A DNA stretch of 64,000 nt from Maribacter sp. HTCC2170 (lineage in GTDB: Bacteria > Bacteroidota > Bacteroidia > Flavobacteriales > Flavobacteriaceae). Position 1 is the stretch's first letter; every line of letters starts with the position of its first letter. The translations under genes and the position numbers were made by a program. Of the stretch, positions 45,603 through 55,411 are shown piece after piece. The stretch spans positions 1,113,501-1,177,500 of the forward strand of contig NC_014472.1 of assembly GCF_000153165.2 (NCBI RefSeq). Direction: 5' to 3'. The notes beneath the pieces were generated by a model. That model worked only from the letters and a program-made list of their open reading frames with translations, ran no database searches and had not been told where the DNA came from.

Positions 45603-46691
45603 ATGGCAACTAAATTCTTTATTGACCCAGATATAACAAAGGCTGAAACATTGCCTGCTTCATTTTATAGGGATTCTAAAGTCTTCGAAGCAATCAAAAA
45701 CAAAATCTTTTATAGATCATGGCATTGGTTAGGCCATCAGGATTTGGTGGCTAATCCCCTGAATGCACATCCAATAGTTTTATTGGATAATTTCATGACT
45801 GAACCCTTGGTTTTGACCAGGGATGATGAAGATAAAATCCATTGTTTAAGTAATGTCTGTACCCATAGGGGCAACCTTGTGGTAAACACTTCGGGCAAAG
45901 CCAAAAAATTGGTTTGTGGTTATCATGGTAGACGCTTTAAACTTGATGGTGCATTTGAACATATGCCAGAATTTAAAAATGCCAAAGGGTTTCCAAGGGA
46001 CTGTGACAATATGCACAAATTTGAACTAAGACATTGGGGGCCATTTTTGTTTGCAGGACTTAATCCTTCTTTTGAGTTTCAAAAAGTAATCGATACTTTG
46101 AACCAAAGGGTCGGATTCTTGCCTTTAAATGATTTTAAACTTGATGAAAGTAGGTCAAAAGATTATCAAGTAAATGCCCACTGGGCGCTTTACTGTGACA
46201 ACTTCTTGGAAGGTTTTCATATTCCATTTGTGCACGATGATTTGAATGCCGTATTAGATTATGGTACTTATGATACAATTATTCATGAGCATCTTAACTT
46301 GCAAATTGGGTATGCAGAAGGTACTGATGCAATTTTCGATTTACCGGAGGGACATGTAGATTATGGAAAAAAAATCGCCGCCTACTATTATTGGGTCTTC
46401 CCAAATATGATGTTTAACTTTTACCCGTGGGGACTTTCAGTAAATGTTGTGCAACCTTTGGGAATTAATCGCACAAAGGTGTCATTCTATAGTTATGTTT
46501 ATGATTCGTCCAAATTAAATGTTGGCGCAGGGTCCATTCTGGATAAGGTCGAAATGGAAGATGAAGAGGTCGTTGAAGGGGTACAAAAAGGGGTGCGCTC
46601 CCAATTTTATGAAGCCGGAAGATTCTCTCCAACTCGTGAACAAGGTGTTCATCATTTTCACAGACTATTAGCTCAATTTTTGAACGTTTAA
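45603..46691 (+). CDS. Rieske-type aromatic-ring-hydroxylating / choline monooxygenase-like oxygenase
   Basis: 362 residues. The Rieske [2Fe-2S] site is C86-T-H88-RG and C105-G-Y-H108. The mononuclear iron site is DNFLEGFHIPFVH (H206, H211). The overall length and layout fit the quaternary-ammonium monooxygenase branch (choline or stachydrine type) of ring-hydroxylating oxygenases. No ferredoxin reductase gene is nearby, so the electron donor must be elsewhere. It is followed 65 bases on by gcdH with its own promoter, so it is probably a separate unit. The substrate is unknown. Confidence 0.88.
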   Translation: MATKFFIDPDITKAETLPASFYRDSKVFEAIKNKIFYRSWHWLGHQDLVANPLNAHPIVLLDNFMTEPLVLTRDDEDKIHCLSNVCTHRGNLVVNTSGKAKKLVCGYHGRRFKLDGAFEHMPEFKNAKGFPRDCDNMHKFELRHWGPFLFAGLNPSFEFQKVIDTLNQRVGFLPLNDFKLDESRSKDYQVNAHWALYCDNFLEGFHIPFVHDDLNAVLDYGTYDTIIHEHLNLQIGYAEGTDAIFDLPEGHVDYGKKIAAYYYWVFPNMMFNFYPWGLSVNVVQPLGINRTKVSFYSYVYDSSKLNVGAGSILDKVEMEDEEVVEGVQKGVRSQFYEAGRFSPTREQGVHHFHRLLAQFLNV

Positions 46692-46708
46692 AAATATAAC
46701 AATAGTGG

Positions 46709-46740
46709 TTTGAAATGTTATATTTCTTTATTTACCTTTG
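46709..46740 (+). promoter_or_regulatory. gcdH promoter
   Basis: TTTG (46709-46712), 20 bases, TACCTTTG (46733-46740), then 16 bases to the ATG. A full match to the Bacteroidota consensus. Confidence 0.75.
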
Positions 46741-46756
46741 AACAAAATTCATACGA

Positions 46757-47935
46757 ATGAAGCCAGACTTATTTGAAGCTCCCGATTATTACAACCTTGA
46801 CGATTTATTTTCGGAGGAACATCTTTTGGTCCGTGATGCAGCACGCCAATGGGTAAAAAGAGACATTTCACCAATCATTGAGGAATACGCGCAAAAAGCT
46901 GAATTTCCAAAACAGATTATTAATGGATTGGCAGAAATAGGCGCCTTTGGCCCTTATATACCCGAAGAATACGGTGGAGCAGGCCTAGACCAAATAAGTT
47001 ACGGGCTCATAATGCAGGAAATTGAACGCGGTGATAGCGGTGTTCGATCTACAGCCTCTGTTCAATCTTCTTTGGTAATGTATCCCATATTTGCTTACGG
47101 AACTGAAGAGCAAAAACAAAAATATTTACCCAAATTGGCCACCGGAGAGTTCATGGGATGCTTTGGTCTTACTGAGCCAAATCATGGGTCCAACCCAAGC
47201 GGGATGGAAACAAAATTCAAAGATATGGGCGACCACTATTTACTAAATGGCGCCAAACTTTGGATTTCAAATTCTCCTTTCGCAGATATCGCAGTTGTTT
47301 GGGCCAAAAATGAAGAAGGCCGTATTCACGGTTTGATAGTAGAGCGTGGAATGGAAGGTTTTTCCACTCCTGAAACACATGGAAAATGGTCACTAAGGGC
47401 ATCAGCCACAGGTGAGCTCATTTTTGACAATGTAAAAGTTCCAAAAGAAAACTTATTGCCCGGAAAGAATGGATTGGGAGCACCACTTGGATGTTTGGAC
47501 TCGGCCCGATATGGAATTGCCTGGGGTGCAATTGGTGCCGCAATGGACTGTTATGATACTGCCCTTAGGTATGCGAAAGAGCGTATTCAATTTGGTAAAC
47601 CAATTGCTGCAACCCAACTACAACAAAAGAAATTGGCTGAAATGATCACAGAGATTACAAAGGCCCAGTTATTGGCATTCCGTTTAGGCCAATTAAAGAA
47701 TGAAGGCAAAGCCACAACCGCTCAAATATCCATGGCCAAACGCAACAATGTTGATATGGCCATTAAAATAGCAAGAGAGGCCAGACAAGTATTAGGCGGA
47801 ATGGGTATCACCGGTGATTATAGTATTATGCGTCACATGATGAACCTCGAAAGTGTTATTACTTATGAAGGCACCCATGACATTCATTTATTGATAACTG
47901 GAGCCGATATAACAGGAATGCCGGCATTTCAATAA
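46757..47935 (+). CDS. gcdH: Glutaryl-CoA dehydrogenase (acyl-CoA dehydrogenase family)
   Basis: Oxidises and decarboxylates glutaryl-CoA to crotonyl-CoA in lysine and tryptophan breakdown. 392 residues. FGLTEPNHGSNPSGMETK, WISNSPFADIAVVWA, and above all KWSLRASATGEL and RYGIAWGAIGAA, are the glutaryl-CoA dehydrogenase versions of the acyl-CoA dehydrogenase motifs. The catalytic Glu is E371 in TYEGTHDIH. FAD-dependent, cytoplasmic. Confidence 0.92.
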   Translation: MKPDLFEAPDYYNLDDLFSEEHLLVRDAARQWVKRDISPIIEEYAQKAEFPKQIINGLAEIGAFGPYIPEEYGGAGLDQISYGLIMQEIERGDSGVRSTASVQSSLVMYPIFAYGTEEQKQKYLPKLATGEFMGCFGLTEPNHGSNPSGMETKFKDMGDHYLLNGAKLWISNSPFADIAVVWAKNEEGRIHGLIVERGMEGFSTPETHGKWSLRASATGELIFDNVKVPKENLLPGKNGLGAPLGCLDSARYGIAWGAIGAAMDCYDTALRYAKERIQFGKPIAATQLQQKKLAEMITEITKAQLLAFRLGQLKNEGKATTAQISMAKRNNVDMAIKIAREARQVLGGMGITGDYSIMRHMMNLESVITYEGTHDIHLLITGADITGMPAFQ

Positions 47936-47960
47936 GATATAATCCGTTCAAAAATTGTAA

Positions 47961-48341
47961 TCACCCCCTTTTGTATTCTAAAAAGATTTCGTCGTCAGCA
48001 ATTTGGGGGTTATCTACATAAGTGAGTTCCAAGATATCGGTTTTCACAACGTAAGTATATTGCCTTCCATTACTGAAGGTAATTACATTTCCCATTATGG
48101 AATAAGTTCCTGCCGCATCTGTAAGAAACTCAAACTGTCCAGTATTCTCAATATTTAGATTATTCTTTTCGAAGGTTATTTTATGTCTGCTAAAATCTGG
48201 GTTATCCCCAAAAAAACAAAAACATGAAACATTTGTAAGTGTCCATTTGCCCTCTAAAGAAGTGTCTAGATTGTCATCATTATCGTTTGTACAGGACAAA
48301 AACAAAACTGAAATCGTCAATATCAAAAACACTCTTTTCAT
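47961..48341 (-). CDS. Small lipocalin-like lipoprotein
   Basis: 126 residues. The signal peptide ends in a lipobox FLSC (C17). LEGKWTLTNVSC followed by alternating beta-strands and an N-terminal G-x-W is the look of small lipocalin-like proteins common in Bacteroidota. A run of Asp/Asn (NDNDDN) follows the lipid anchor Cys, as often seen for surface export. Function unknown. Confidence 0.75.
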   Translation of the reverse strand: MKRVFLILTISVLFLSCTNDNDDNLDTSLEGKWTLTNVSCFCFFGDNPDFSRHKITFEKNNLNIENTGQFEFLTDAAGTYSIMGNVITFSNGRQYTYVVKTDILELTYVDNPQIADDEIFLEYKRG

Positions 48342-48482
48342 GACAACGTTTTTATTTTAAGATGAAGAAATAGAAATTGGTTGCTTAGTGCTAAACTACG
48401 GTAGCCTTAAATAAGTACAATACAGAAAATTTAATTAATCCGTATTGACCCAAAATTAAGTCGAGTTTCAATAAACCATTGT

Positions 48483-49922
48483 TTATGCAAACAAATCCAA
48501 TATAGGTTTTCCCTGTCCGTCTGGGGTGGTATAAAACGGTCTTCCCTCAATCGTGTAATTCGTTTCTGGATGCATGCCCAAAGCATGGTAGATTGATTGA
48601 TGCACTTGATCGATTACTACTGGATTTTCAATAGAAGAACAGGGTCGTTGGTCTGCAGTCTTGCCATATACCAATCCCTTTTTAATACCTCCTCCCCATA
48701 GCAGGACTGAGCTACCATCTGTAAAGTGCCGATGCATTCCGTAGAATTTTTCATCTTCAATAATATCAGGCTGGTTGACTTGGTCTTTTACTTTCGCACC
48801 AGGTCTTCCTTCCATAATGGCATCACGACTAAACTCACTGGCCAATATAATTAATGTCCTATCCAAATGCCCAGATTCGTCCAAATCCTTGATTAACTGG
48901 GCTATTGGTCTATCAATCAAATCTTTCATATTCTTAGCGCGTAAATGACCATTTTCATGGGTGTCCCACCCTAAAAAGGGTTCATACTCTGTAGAAACAC
49001 TAATAAATCTACCGCCGTTCATGGCCAATCTTTTGGCCAATAAACATCCTAGCCCAAAACGACCCGTATTATAAGTATCATACACTTCCTTGGGTTCTTC
49101 TGACAAATCAAATACCTTGGCCTCTGGCGAATTTAACAGACGGTACGATTGCTCCATAGATCGCATCAAGGATTCACGTTGATAATCACTTCCCGATTCC
49201 ATGACCTTGCTTTTATTGGCCAGTTCTTTATAAAGTTTATAACGGGCCTCGAACCGTTTCATTGACATCCCCTGCGGTGGACGAACACTATCCAATCCGC
49301 TGGATGGATCTGGTATAAGGAAAGGGCCATATTCAGATCCCAAAAATCCTGCTGAATGAAAGGCCTTGAGCTCTTCTGCCTCTCCTACCGTAAAACGTTG
49401 TCCCATGGCTATAAAAGGTGGGATCACTGGATTTACCGGACCCATCTCTTTAGCAATCCATGCTCCAATATGTGGAGCCTGTACAGATTGTGGTGGCTCA
49501 TAACAGGTATGCCAATGATATTGATGTCGTGTATGCAAAATATGACCTAAATCTGCCGATTTATAAGAGCGGATAATAGCCCCTTTGTCCATAACACTTC
49601 CGATGGATTCCAACCCTTTGGAGAAATCAAGTCCGTCAATAATAGTTGGGATCTTTGGAAATGTACTCAATACCCTTTTGCTTTCAACACCTTTTTCATA
49701 GGGGACATATGCCTTAGGGTCGAAAGTTTCGGTATGGGCCATACCCCCAGCCATCCAAAGTAATATTACAGTATCGGCTTTTGAAACCATTTGAGGCGTA
49801 ACACTACAAGAACTCAAAAAACTGCTCAGAGGAATGGAAGTTGATGCCGCGGACAAGCTGGCAGCCGTCATTTTTTTTATAAAGTCCCTGCGTGATTCCC
49901 CATGTAACATATCCTTTTCCAT
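48483..49922 (-). CDS. DUF1501 protein with Tat signal (sulfatase/phosphatase-like fold)
   Basis: 479 residues. SRRDFIKKMTAAS is a full twin-arginine motif (R11, R12). Typical DUF1501 segments follow: VILLWMAGGMAHTETFDPK, HTRHQYHWHTCYEPP, GLGCLLAKRLAMNGGRFISV, GWDTHENG and ASEFSRDA. The fold is related to alkaline phosphatases/sulfatases but the reaction is unknown. Its gene follows the PSD1-type haem protein gene by 5 bases; this two-gene unit is frequent in Planctomycetes and also occurs in marine Bacteroidota. Confidence 0.9.
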   Translation of the reverse strand: MEKDMLHGESRRDFIKKMTAASLSAASTSIPLSSFLSSCSVTPQMVSKADTVILLWMAGGMAHTETFDPKAYVPYEKGVESKRVLSTFPKIPTIIDGLDFSKGLESIGSVMDKGAIIRSYKSADLGHILHTRHQYHWHTCYEPPQSVQAPHIGAWIAKEMGPVNPVIPPFIAMGQRFTVGEAEELKAFHSAGFLGSEYGPFLIPDPSSGLDSVRPPQGMSMKRFEARYKLYKELANKSKVMESGSDYQRESLMRSMEQSYRLLNSPEAKVFDLSEEPKEVYDTYNTGRFGLGCLLAKRLAMNGGRFISVSTEYEPFLGWDTHENGHLRAKNMKDLIDRPIAQLIKDLDESGHLDRTLIILASEFSRDAIMEGRPGAKVKDQVNQPDIIEDEKFYGMHRHFTDGSSVLLWGGGIKKGLVYGKTADQRPCSSIENPVVIDQVHQSIYHALGMHPETNYTIEGRPFYTTPDGQGKPILDLFA

Positions 49923-49927
49923 TCTTT

Positions 49928-52771
49928 CTAGTATATAAATTGAAATTCAGGTAATATCAAAGTAGACCAAAATAAATCCTGTAAGGCCTCCTTTTGCGGT
50001 ACATCGCCCAATGCCGCAAGCATTACCTTTCTTTCTTGAGGGCTTGGCTTTCGCCCAAAAGAACGAGAATAAAGAGTCTCAACAATTTTCTCATTCTCAG
50101 CACCATACTTATCGAGCCATTGACTTGCGCCTTCTTCCAAAACGTTATTGAAATATGTCCCGTTAGTTAACTCCAATGCTTGAAGCAATGTGGCTTGATC
50201 ATCTCTTGTAGTTGCAACGTTTTCCCTGCTGGGTCTACCCATGGCCTTCATAAAAGGATGTTGCTTTACTAAGCTTGCCCTAGCAAATTTTCGACCTTCA
50301 TCACCAAAGACGAAGTCAACTAATTTACCCCAATGCGCCGAGCCATAGTCTCGTACCACATTCCAACTGGTGTCATCAAAATCCAATTGGGCCCATTCAT
50401 CTTTAGGAGTTTCAGCAGTGCTTTTCCATAACTTATCAGAATTTATAATGTTTTGTTGTCCATCCTTAAAATCAATCTGTAAGGCGAACAAGATTCCTGC
50501 AGGATTGGCGATGCTTCCTTCATTCATTCCCTCAATCGCGATTACATTATGCCCTACACTCAACATCTTCTTTACATTCAGTTTGTCAACTTTTCTCCAA
50601 TCTACTCCTTCTGATACCCTTTTCCCATTTATATAAAGTGTATATGAATGGTCCACAGAAATCAAGACTTTGGCCATTTCAATTTCGGTGTTGGGCAAGA
50701 TCAAATGTCGACGAAAATACCGCTTGCCAGGATTGGGCAAAACATCTCTATCGAATTTCATCTCCCGATGCCATATGCGTCTTGTATTAAGCCCTTTGTC
50801 GATTGGGTCATAGGCCACAGAATGATACATCGGGGCGATGATCTGACTTACAGCATCAGAAAACTGTTCTGCCGTCATTCGCCTAGGTACTGGCCCCTTA
50901 AAAACGTACTTCGCCTTAAGATCTTCTTGTTTCTTATAGCCAGCTGTGGGTAGCTGATATGCCTTTGACGATAATATCTGTTTAATCAAATGTTTTAGAT
51001 TATAACCAGATTCTATAAAATCAGCCGCTAACCAATCTAATAATGATGAATCCCAAGGTGAGTTATCCATTTCATCAACAGGTTCAACAATGCCCCTACC
51101 CATTAAACGTTTCCAGATACGGTTTGTCAGGGTTCGATATATTCTTCCGTTTTCAGGTTTCACCATCACTTCGGCAAGTAATGCCAGTCTATCTTCCAGA
51201 GTTTCTGCATCAACAGAACCCAGTTCAGGATATAGAAAATTCGTCTGTGCAATTTTTCCTATAGGTTTGTCACAGCGATTCAATTCTAATAGGGAATCTG
51301 CGAAGATCGAAGCAAATCCATATGATTGTTCTAAAGTGAGATTACTCACGAAACTGTTGTGGCAGGAGGCACATTTTACATTCATGCCCATTAAGGATTG
51401 CCCAATATTCTGAGCCGCTTGCATCTCAGTACGCTGACTTGCATTGACAACACCACGCCATTGAATTCCTTTAATGAATCCCTCTGACCCATCTACTGGA
51501 TTCACCAGTTCCTTAATCATTACATGATAAGGTTTGTTTTCTTCAAGCGCTTTATAAAGCCAACCTGTAATTTGCTTTCTTCCGCCTGTAATAAATCCGG
51601 TGCCGCTATAGTCATTACGTAGTAAATCATTCCAAAAACTCAACCAATGTTGAGTATATCCATGATTATTGGCCAATAAACCATCAATAAGTACTTCCCT
51701 CTTATTCGGTTGTTGGTCCAGTATAAATGCCGCTATTTGTTCTGGTTTCGGAAGCAACCCTATGATATCCAAATAAACTCGTCTAACGAAGGTTCGATCA
51801 TCGACCACCTCAGTCCAATTTTCATTATGGGATTCAAAATAGGCGCCAACCAATTGATCCACAGGATGACTTTCGGTACTGGATTCTGGCAAAGATGGTT
51901 TTGAAAGAGCCAATTCGGCCTCTGGAAAAACCTTTAAAGCTCGATCGGACCAGTGCGCCCCTTTCTTAATCCATAATTTAATCAATTCTATTTCATCGTC
52001 TTTCAACACCTTTCCTTTTTTAGGCATAACCCCATCCTCATTTGGTGAAAGTGAAATTCTTTTATACATCTCGCTTTCCTCAGGCTTACCGGAGACAAGA
52101 ATTGAACCCGAATCCCCACCTTTAAATACGCCCCTCTTATTATCTAAAATCAATTCACCTTTATGTTTGTTCTCACTATGGCATTGGTAACAATTATGAG
52201 CCATAATGGCCCTTACCTCAAGATTTAAGCTATCGAGCTGCAATTCAGATAATGAATCCACTGACTGAAGCCGAGCCAATAATTCAGAGGCTTTCCCACT
52301 ATCATAAACATCCTTATTCCCCCGTAAAACTTCGCCGAAATAATCTTCCCCATGAGTCAGATTAGCGCCTAAATGTCCCGTTAAGGTCAACAACAAAACC
52401 GTAATCAATAGGCTTGATCTATAGAAAATAAAATTGGAGAGCTTTCCTGAAAGCGTATTTAGCAAGACAATTACTGTAATACCTGCTAAGAATGCCGTGG
52501 CAATTCCCAAATTTTGATGATCCTGGACAAGTTCACCAGTATAATCATCCTGTGTACGAAGCAACCACCCTAAGATCGCCGAGACAATGGCAAGTGCCCC
52601 CCCTATATACACCATCCAATGAATTCCTTCCCGAAGTCCCTTTCGTTTACCTCCTACGGTCAAAAATTCCATAAAAAGTGCCACAACCAACAACCCTATA
52701 GGAAAATGTACTACCAATGGATGTAATCGCCCTAAAAACTGAAATACCCAGTGTCCGATTATATCTTCCAT
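49928..52771 (-). CDS. PSD1/DUF1549-DUF1553 haem-c protein with membrane anchor
   Basis: 947 residues. About four helices at the N-terminus (residues 10-150) begin FLGRLHPLVVHFPIGLL, as in DUF2231 proteins. A cytochrome-c site follows, C194-YQ-C197-H198. The DUF1549 region carries RRVYLDIIGLLPKPEQI and a second C467-AS-C470-H471. DUF1553 follows (ANRIWKRLMGRGIVEPVDEMD and the C-terminal WSTLILPEFQFIY). Within DUF1553, about residues 690-790, a beta-rich insert (SYTLYINGKRVSEG) looks like a jelly-roll carbohydrate-binding module. It is exported and probably electron-transferring; the substrate is unknown. It leads the pair with the DUF1501 gene. Confidence 0.88.
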   Translation of the reverse strand: MEDIIGHWVFQFLGRLHPLVVHFPIGLLVVALFMEFLTVGGKRKGLREGIHWMVYIGGALAIVSAILGWLLRTQDDYTGELVQDHQNLGIATAFLAGITVIVLLNTLSGKLSNFIFYRSSLLITVLLLTLTGHLGANLTHGEDYFGEVLRGNKDVYDSGKASELLARLQSVDSLSELQLDSLNLEVRAIMAHNCYQCHSENKHKGELILDNKRGVFKGGDSGSILVSGKPEESEMYKRISLSPNEDGVMPKKGKVLKDDEIELIKLWIKKGAHWSDRALKVFPEAELALSKPSLPESSTESHPVDQLVGAYFESHNENWTEVVDDRTFVRRVYLDIIGLLPKPEQIAAFILDQQPNKREVLIDGLLANNHGYTQHWLSFWNDLLRNDYSGTGFITGGRKQITGWLYKALEENKPYHVMIKELVNPVDGSEGFIKGIQWRGVVNASQRTEMQAAQNIGQSLMGMNVKCASCHNSFVSNLTLEQSYGFASIFADSLLELNRCDKPIGKIAQTNFLYPELGSVDAETLEDRLALLAEVMVKPENGRIYRTLTNRIWKRLMGRGIVEPVDEMDNSPWDSSLLDWLAADFIESGYNLKHLIKQILSSKAYQLPTAGYKKQEDLKAKYVFKGPVPRRMTAEQFSDAVSQIIAPMYHSVAYDPIDKGLNTRRIWHREMKFDRDVLPNPGKRYFRRHLILPNTEIEMAKVLISVDHSYTLYINGKRVSEGVDWRKVDKLNVKKMLSVGHNVIAIEGMNEGSIANPAGILFALQIDFKDGQQNIINSDKLWKSTAETPKDEWAQLDFDDTSWNVVRDYGSAHWGKLVDFVFGDEGRKFARASLVKQHPFMKAMGRPSRENVATTRDDQATLLQALELTNGTYFNNVLEEGASQWLDKYGAENEKIVETLYSRSFGRKPSPQERKVMLAALGDVPQKEALQDLFWSTLILPEFQFIY

Positions 52772-53076
52772 ACATTCCTAAATTAAATAAAAAATTTAAT
52801 GAAAAAGAACGCTGCTTTAAAATGTGACATTTGTATACCTGTATGTTACTTCTGTGAATGCCCCTTTATGGAATAGCCATAAACCCCAGAGCTGCCCATA
52901 AATCATAATTACCTACACACACCACAACTTTTCCTAGCTACGCATCATTTCTTTTCATTGTAGTAGGTAGTTATGTACATTTACTATGTAATAAAAACGA
53001 AATAAATTTTTTCATTTTCATATAGTGTTCTCGTAAAAGAGTCTGGTCTTAAATGATCGGACTCTTTTTAGTTTAA
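52772..53076. other. 305-base intergenic region
   Basis: No gene is seen. It should hold the promoter of the haem-c protein gene on the minus strand, but I find no clear TAnnTTTG match. The left-hand edge of the region near 53076 carries the terminator of the FdhF-type gene. The rest is AT-rich without obvious repeats. Confidence 0.5.
53035..53068 (-). terminator. Terminator after the FdhF/YdeP-type gene
   Basis: A 14-base stem with two G-U pairs (AAAAGAGTC and GACTCTTTT outer arms) and a 6-base loop, directly downstream of the stop codon at 53077. Confidence 0.85.
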
Positions 53077-55380
53077 TTAAGATTGGACTTTTTGAATCTT
53101 TACTTTAACCGATTTGCTAATAGGTGTTTTACTCTTATCAGCATATTGGTTATAAGGGATCAGTACATTAGTTTCAGGAAAATATGCGGCTAAATTTCCT
53201 TTTGGGATTTTATATGGAATAATCAGAAATTTATGGGCTGTCCGCAAGGTTTGGTCATAGTTACTTGTTATATCAACTACGTCCATCTTTTTTAATCCCA
53301 AAGCATTCATATCCTCCTCATTCATGAAAAGCACCCTTCTTTCATTATAAACCCCTCGATAACGGTCATCCAGTCCATAAATAGTCGTATTGAATTGATC
53401 ATGGGAACGAATGGTCATCAAAAGAAATTCATCCTCTTCCGAAACATGATTGGGCAATTGGTTAATTGTCAGTTGGGCTTTCCCATTTGGCAACATACTA
53501 AAATCAAGGTCTCGAACATTGTTGGGTAAATAATACCCTGAACCTTTTGATTTCTCGGCCGTTTTTTCAAATCCGCTGATAACCACATCTATTTTTTGAC
53601 GGATAAGCTCATAATCCGTTGCCATGGATTTCCAATCCATAGTATGATCTCCTTCGAAATACGTATCTGCCAACTCTGCAATTAGCTCTGGCTCACTTTT
53701 TATTTGATTGGAAATAGGTTTCAATAGACCTCTAGATTGCCTTACCCGCCCCATACTATTCTCTAGGGTAATATATCGCAATTGACCATTTTTCATATCC
53801 TTTTCCGAGCGACCAAAAGTCGGAAGTATTAGTCCTGTTTTTCCTGTTACCAAATGTGAGCGGTTCAATTTCGTACTTATTTGAACAGTCAATTCGCAAC
53901 GCATAATTGCTTCGGCAGTATATTCAGTATCAGAAGCGGCCATTAAAAAATTTCCACCTAAACAGATGAACACCTTGGCCAAACCATCGTACATGGCTTT
54001 CATTGAGCCGACAGTATCAAGCCCTTCTTTATCTGGAGGTGTAAACCCTAAATGTTTCTCTATTTTGGCATTCAACCCTCTATTAACATGGTGCATAATT
54101 CCCACACTACGATCTCCTTGCACATTACTGTGTCCTCGAACAGGACAGGTGCCCGCGTTGGGCTTGCCCAATGCACCCTTCAATAACAAAAGATTAATAT
54201 ATTCCCGAATGGTAGCAACACTATTTTTATGTTGGGTGAGCCCCATAGCCCAACACACAACAACCTTCGACTTGGATGCTAAAAGCTGAACAACCTCATC
54301 AACCAATCCTTCATTTACTCCGGTCATTTGAAGTAATTCTTGAGTATCATAACCGGCAATATCATTTATCAGATCATCATAGCCGTCAACAAACTTATTT
54401 AAAAAGTCATGATCAAAAACATCAGCGGTAACTGAATCAAGGGCCGCCATTTTTTTAAGGATTAGCTTCACTAACGGAATATCCATATTAATGCGCACCG
54501 GCAAATGAATATTCGTTAAGTCTTGACCACCACCAAACATTCCTTTTATGCTCTGTGGATTCTTAAAGTTCACAAGACCGGATTCCTCTAAAGGGTTAAC
54601 ACTAATAACCTTTCCACCGTTCTCTCTACATTTTTCAAGTGCAGAAAGCATTCTTGGATGATTGGTTCCTGGGTTTTGACCTGCGACAATCACAACCTCT
54701 GCTCCATGTAAATCCTCTAATTTAATTGAACCTTTTCCTATGCCCAATGTTTCTAACAATGCAACGCCACTGCTTTCGTGACACATATTGGAACAGTCGG
54801 GCATATTGTTAGTGCCTAAAGCCCTAGCAAACATACCATAAAGGAATGCGGCCTCATTACTAGACCTGCCTGAGGTATAAAAAATCGCCTCATTGGGAGA
54901 GTCCATTTTTTTTAATTCAGCAGATACTAGATTATAGGATTCTTGCCAAGAAATAGGCTCATAATGTATTTTTCCCGGCCGAAGAACCATAGGCTCGGTT
55001 AATCTTCCAAATTTGTTCAATTCAAAATCTGTAAGTTGCGAAATCTCCTCGACTGAATGCTGTTTAAAAAATTCGCGGCCTATTTTCTCAGTAGTGGATT
55101 CATCTGCCAATGCCTTGGCGCCATTCTCACAGAATTCACCAATTTTTGAAGGTTTGTCTGGATCGGGCCAGGCGCAGCTCGGACACTCAAATCCGTCATT
55201 TTGGTTCATTTTTAGCATTGCCCTCATTGAACGAAAAATGCCCATTTCCTTAAACCCATGTTGCAATGCAACCTTTATACCTAAAGTTCCTGCAGCATAC
55301 TGTGACGGTTTTGTTAGTTTTATGTTGGTGAACTTATCGGAGCCCCTAACAGAAACATTTCTCCTAAAAATAGTATCCAT
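53077..55380 (-). CDS. FdhF/YdeP-family molybdopterin oxidoreductase
   Basis: 767 residues. The N-terminal FECPSCAWPDP and FCENGAKALADE, then YTSGRSSNEAAFLYGMFARALGTNNMPDCSNMCHESSG and VIVAGQNPGTNHPRML, mark the YdeP branch of molybdopterin guanine dinucleotide enzymes. The C-terminal molydopterin-binding region has RSHDQFNTTIYGLDDRYRG. No signal peptide, so cytoplasmic. The branch is annotated as formate dehydrogenase-like or acid-resistance oxidoreductase, but the substrate is not established. It follows a small protein gene by 31 bases and ends at a terminator. Confidence 0.9.
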   Translation of the reverse strand: MDTIFRRNVSVRGSDKFTNIKLTKPSQYAAGTLGIKVALQHGFKEMGIFRSMRAMLKMNQNDGFECPSCAWPDPDKPSKIGEFCENGAKALADESTTEKIGREFFKQHSVEEISQLTDFELNKFGRLTEPMVLRPGKIHYEPISWQESYNLVSAELKKMDSPNEAIFYTSGRSSNEAAFLYGMFARALGTNNMPDCSNMCHESSGVALLETLGIGKGSIKLEDLHGAEVVIVAGQNPGTNHPRMLSALEKCRENGGKVISVNPLEESGLVNFKNPQSIKGMFGGGQDLTNIHLPVRINMDIPLVKLILKKMAALDSVTADVFDHDFLNKFVDGYDDLINDIAGYDTQELLQMTGVNEGLVDEVVQLLASKSKVVVCWAMGLTQHKNSVATIREYINLLLLKGALGKPNAGTCPVRGHSNVQGDRSVGIMHHVNRGLNAKIEKHLGFTPPDKEGLDTVGSMKAMYDGLAKVFICLGGNFLMAASDTEYTAEAIMRCELTVQISTKLNRSHLVTGKTGLILPTFGRSEKDMKNGQLRYITLENSMGRVRQSRGLLKPISNQIKSEPELIAELADTYFEGDHTMDWKSMATDYELIRQKIDVVISGFEKTAEKSKGSGYYLPNNVRDLDFSMLPNGKAQLTINQLPNHVSEEDEFLLMTIRSHDQFNTTIYGLDDRYRGVYNERRVLFMNEEDMNALGLKKMDVVDITSNYDQTLRTAHKFLIIPYKIPKGNLAAYFPETNVLIPYNQYADKSKTPISKSVKVKIQKVQS

Positions 55381-55411
55381 TTACAATTTTGAAGATTATA
55401 CTTAGAAATAT

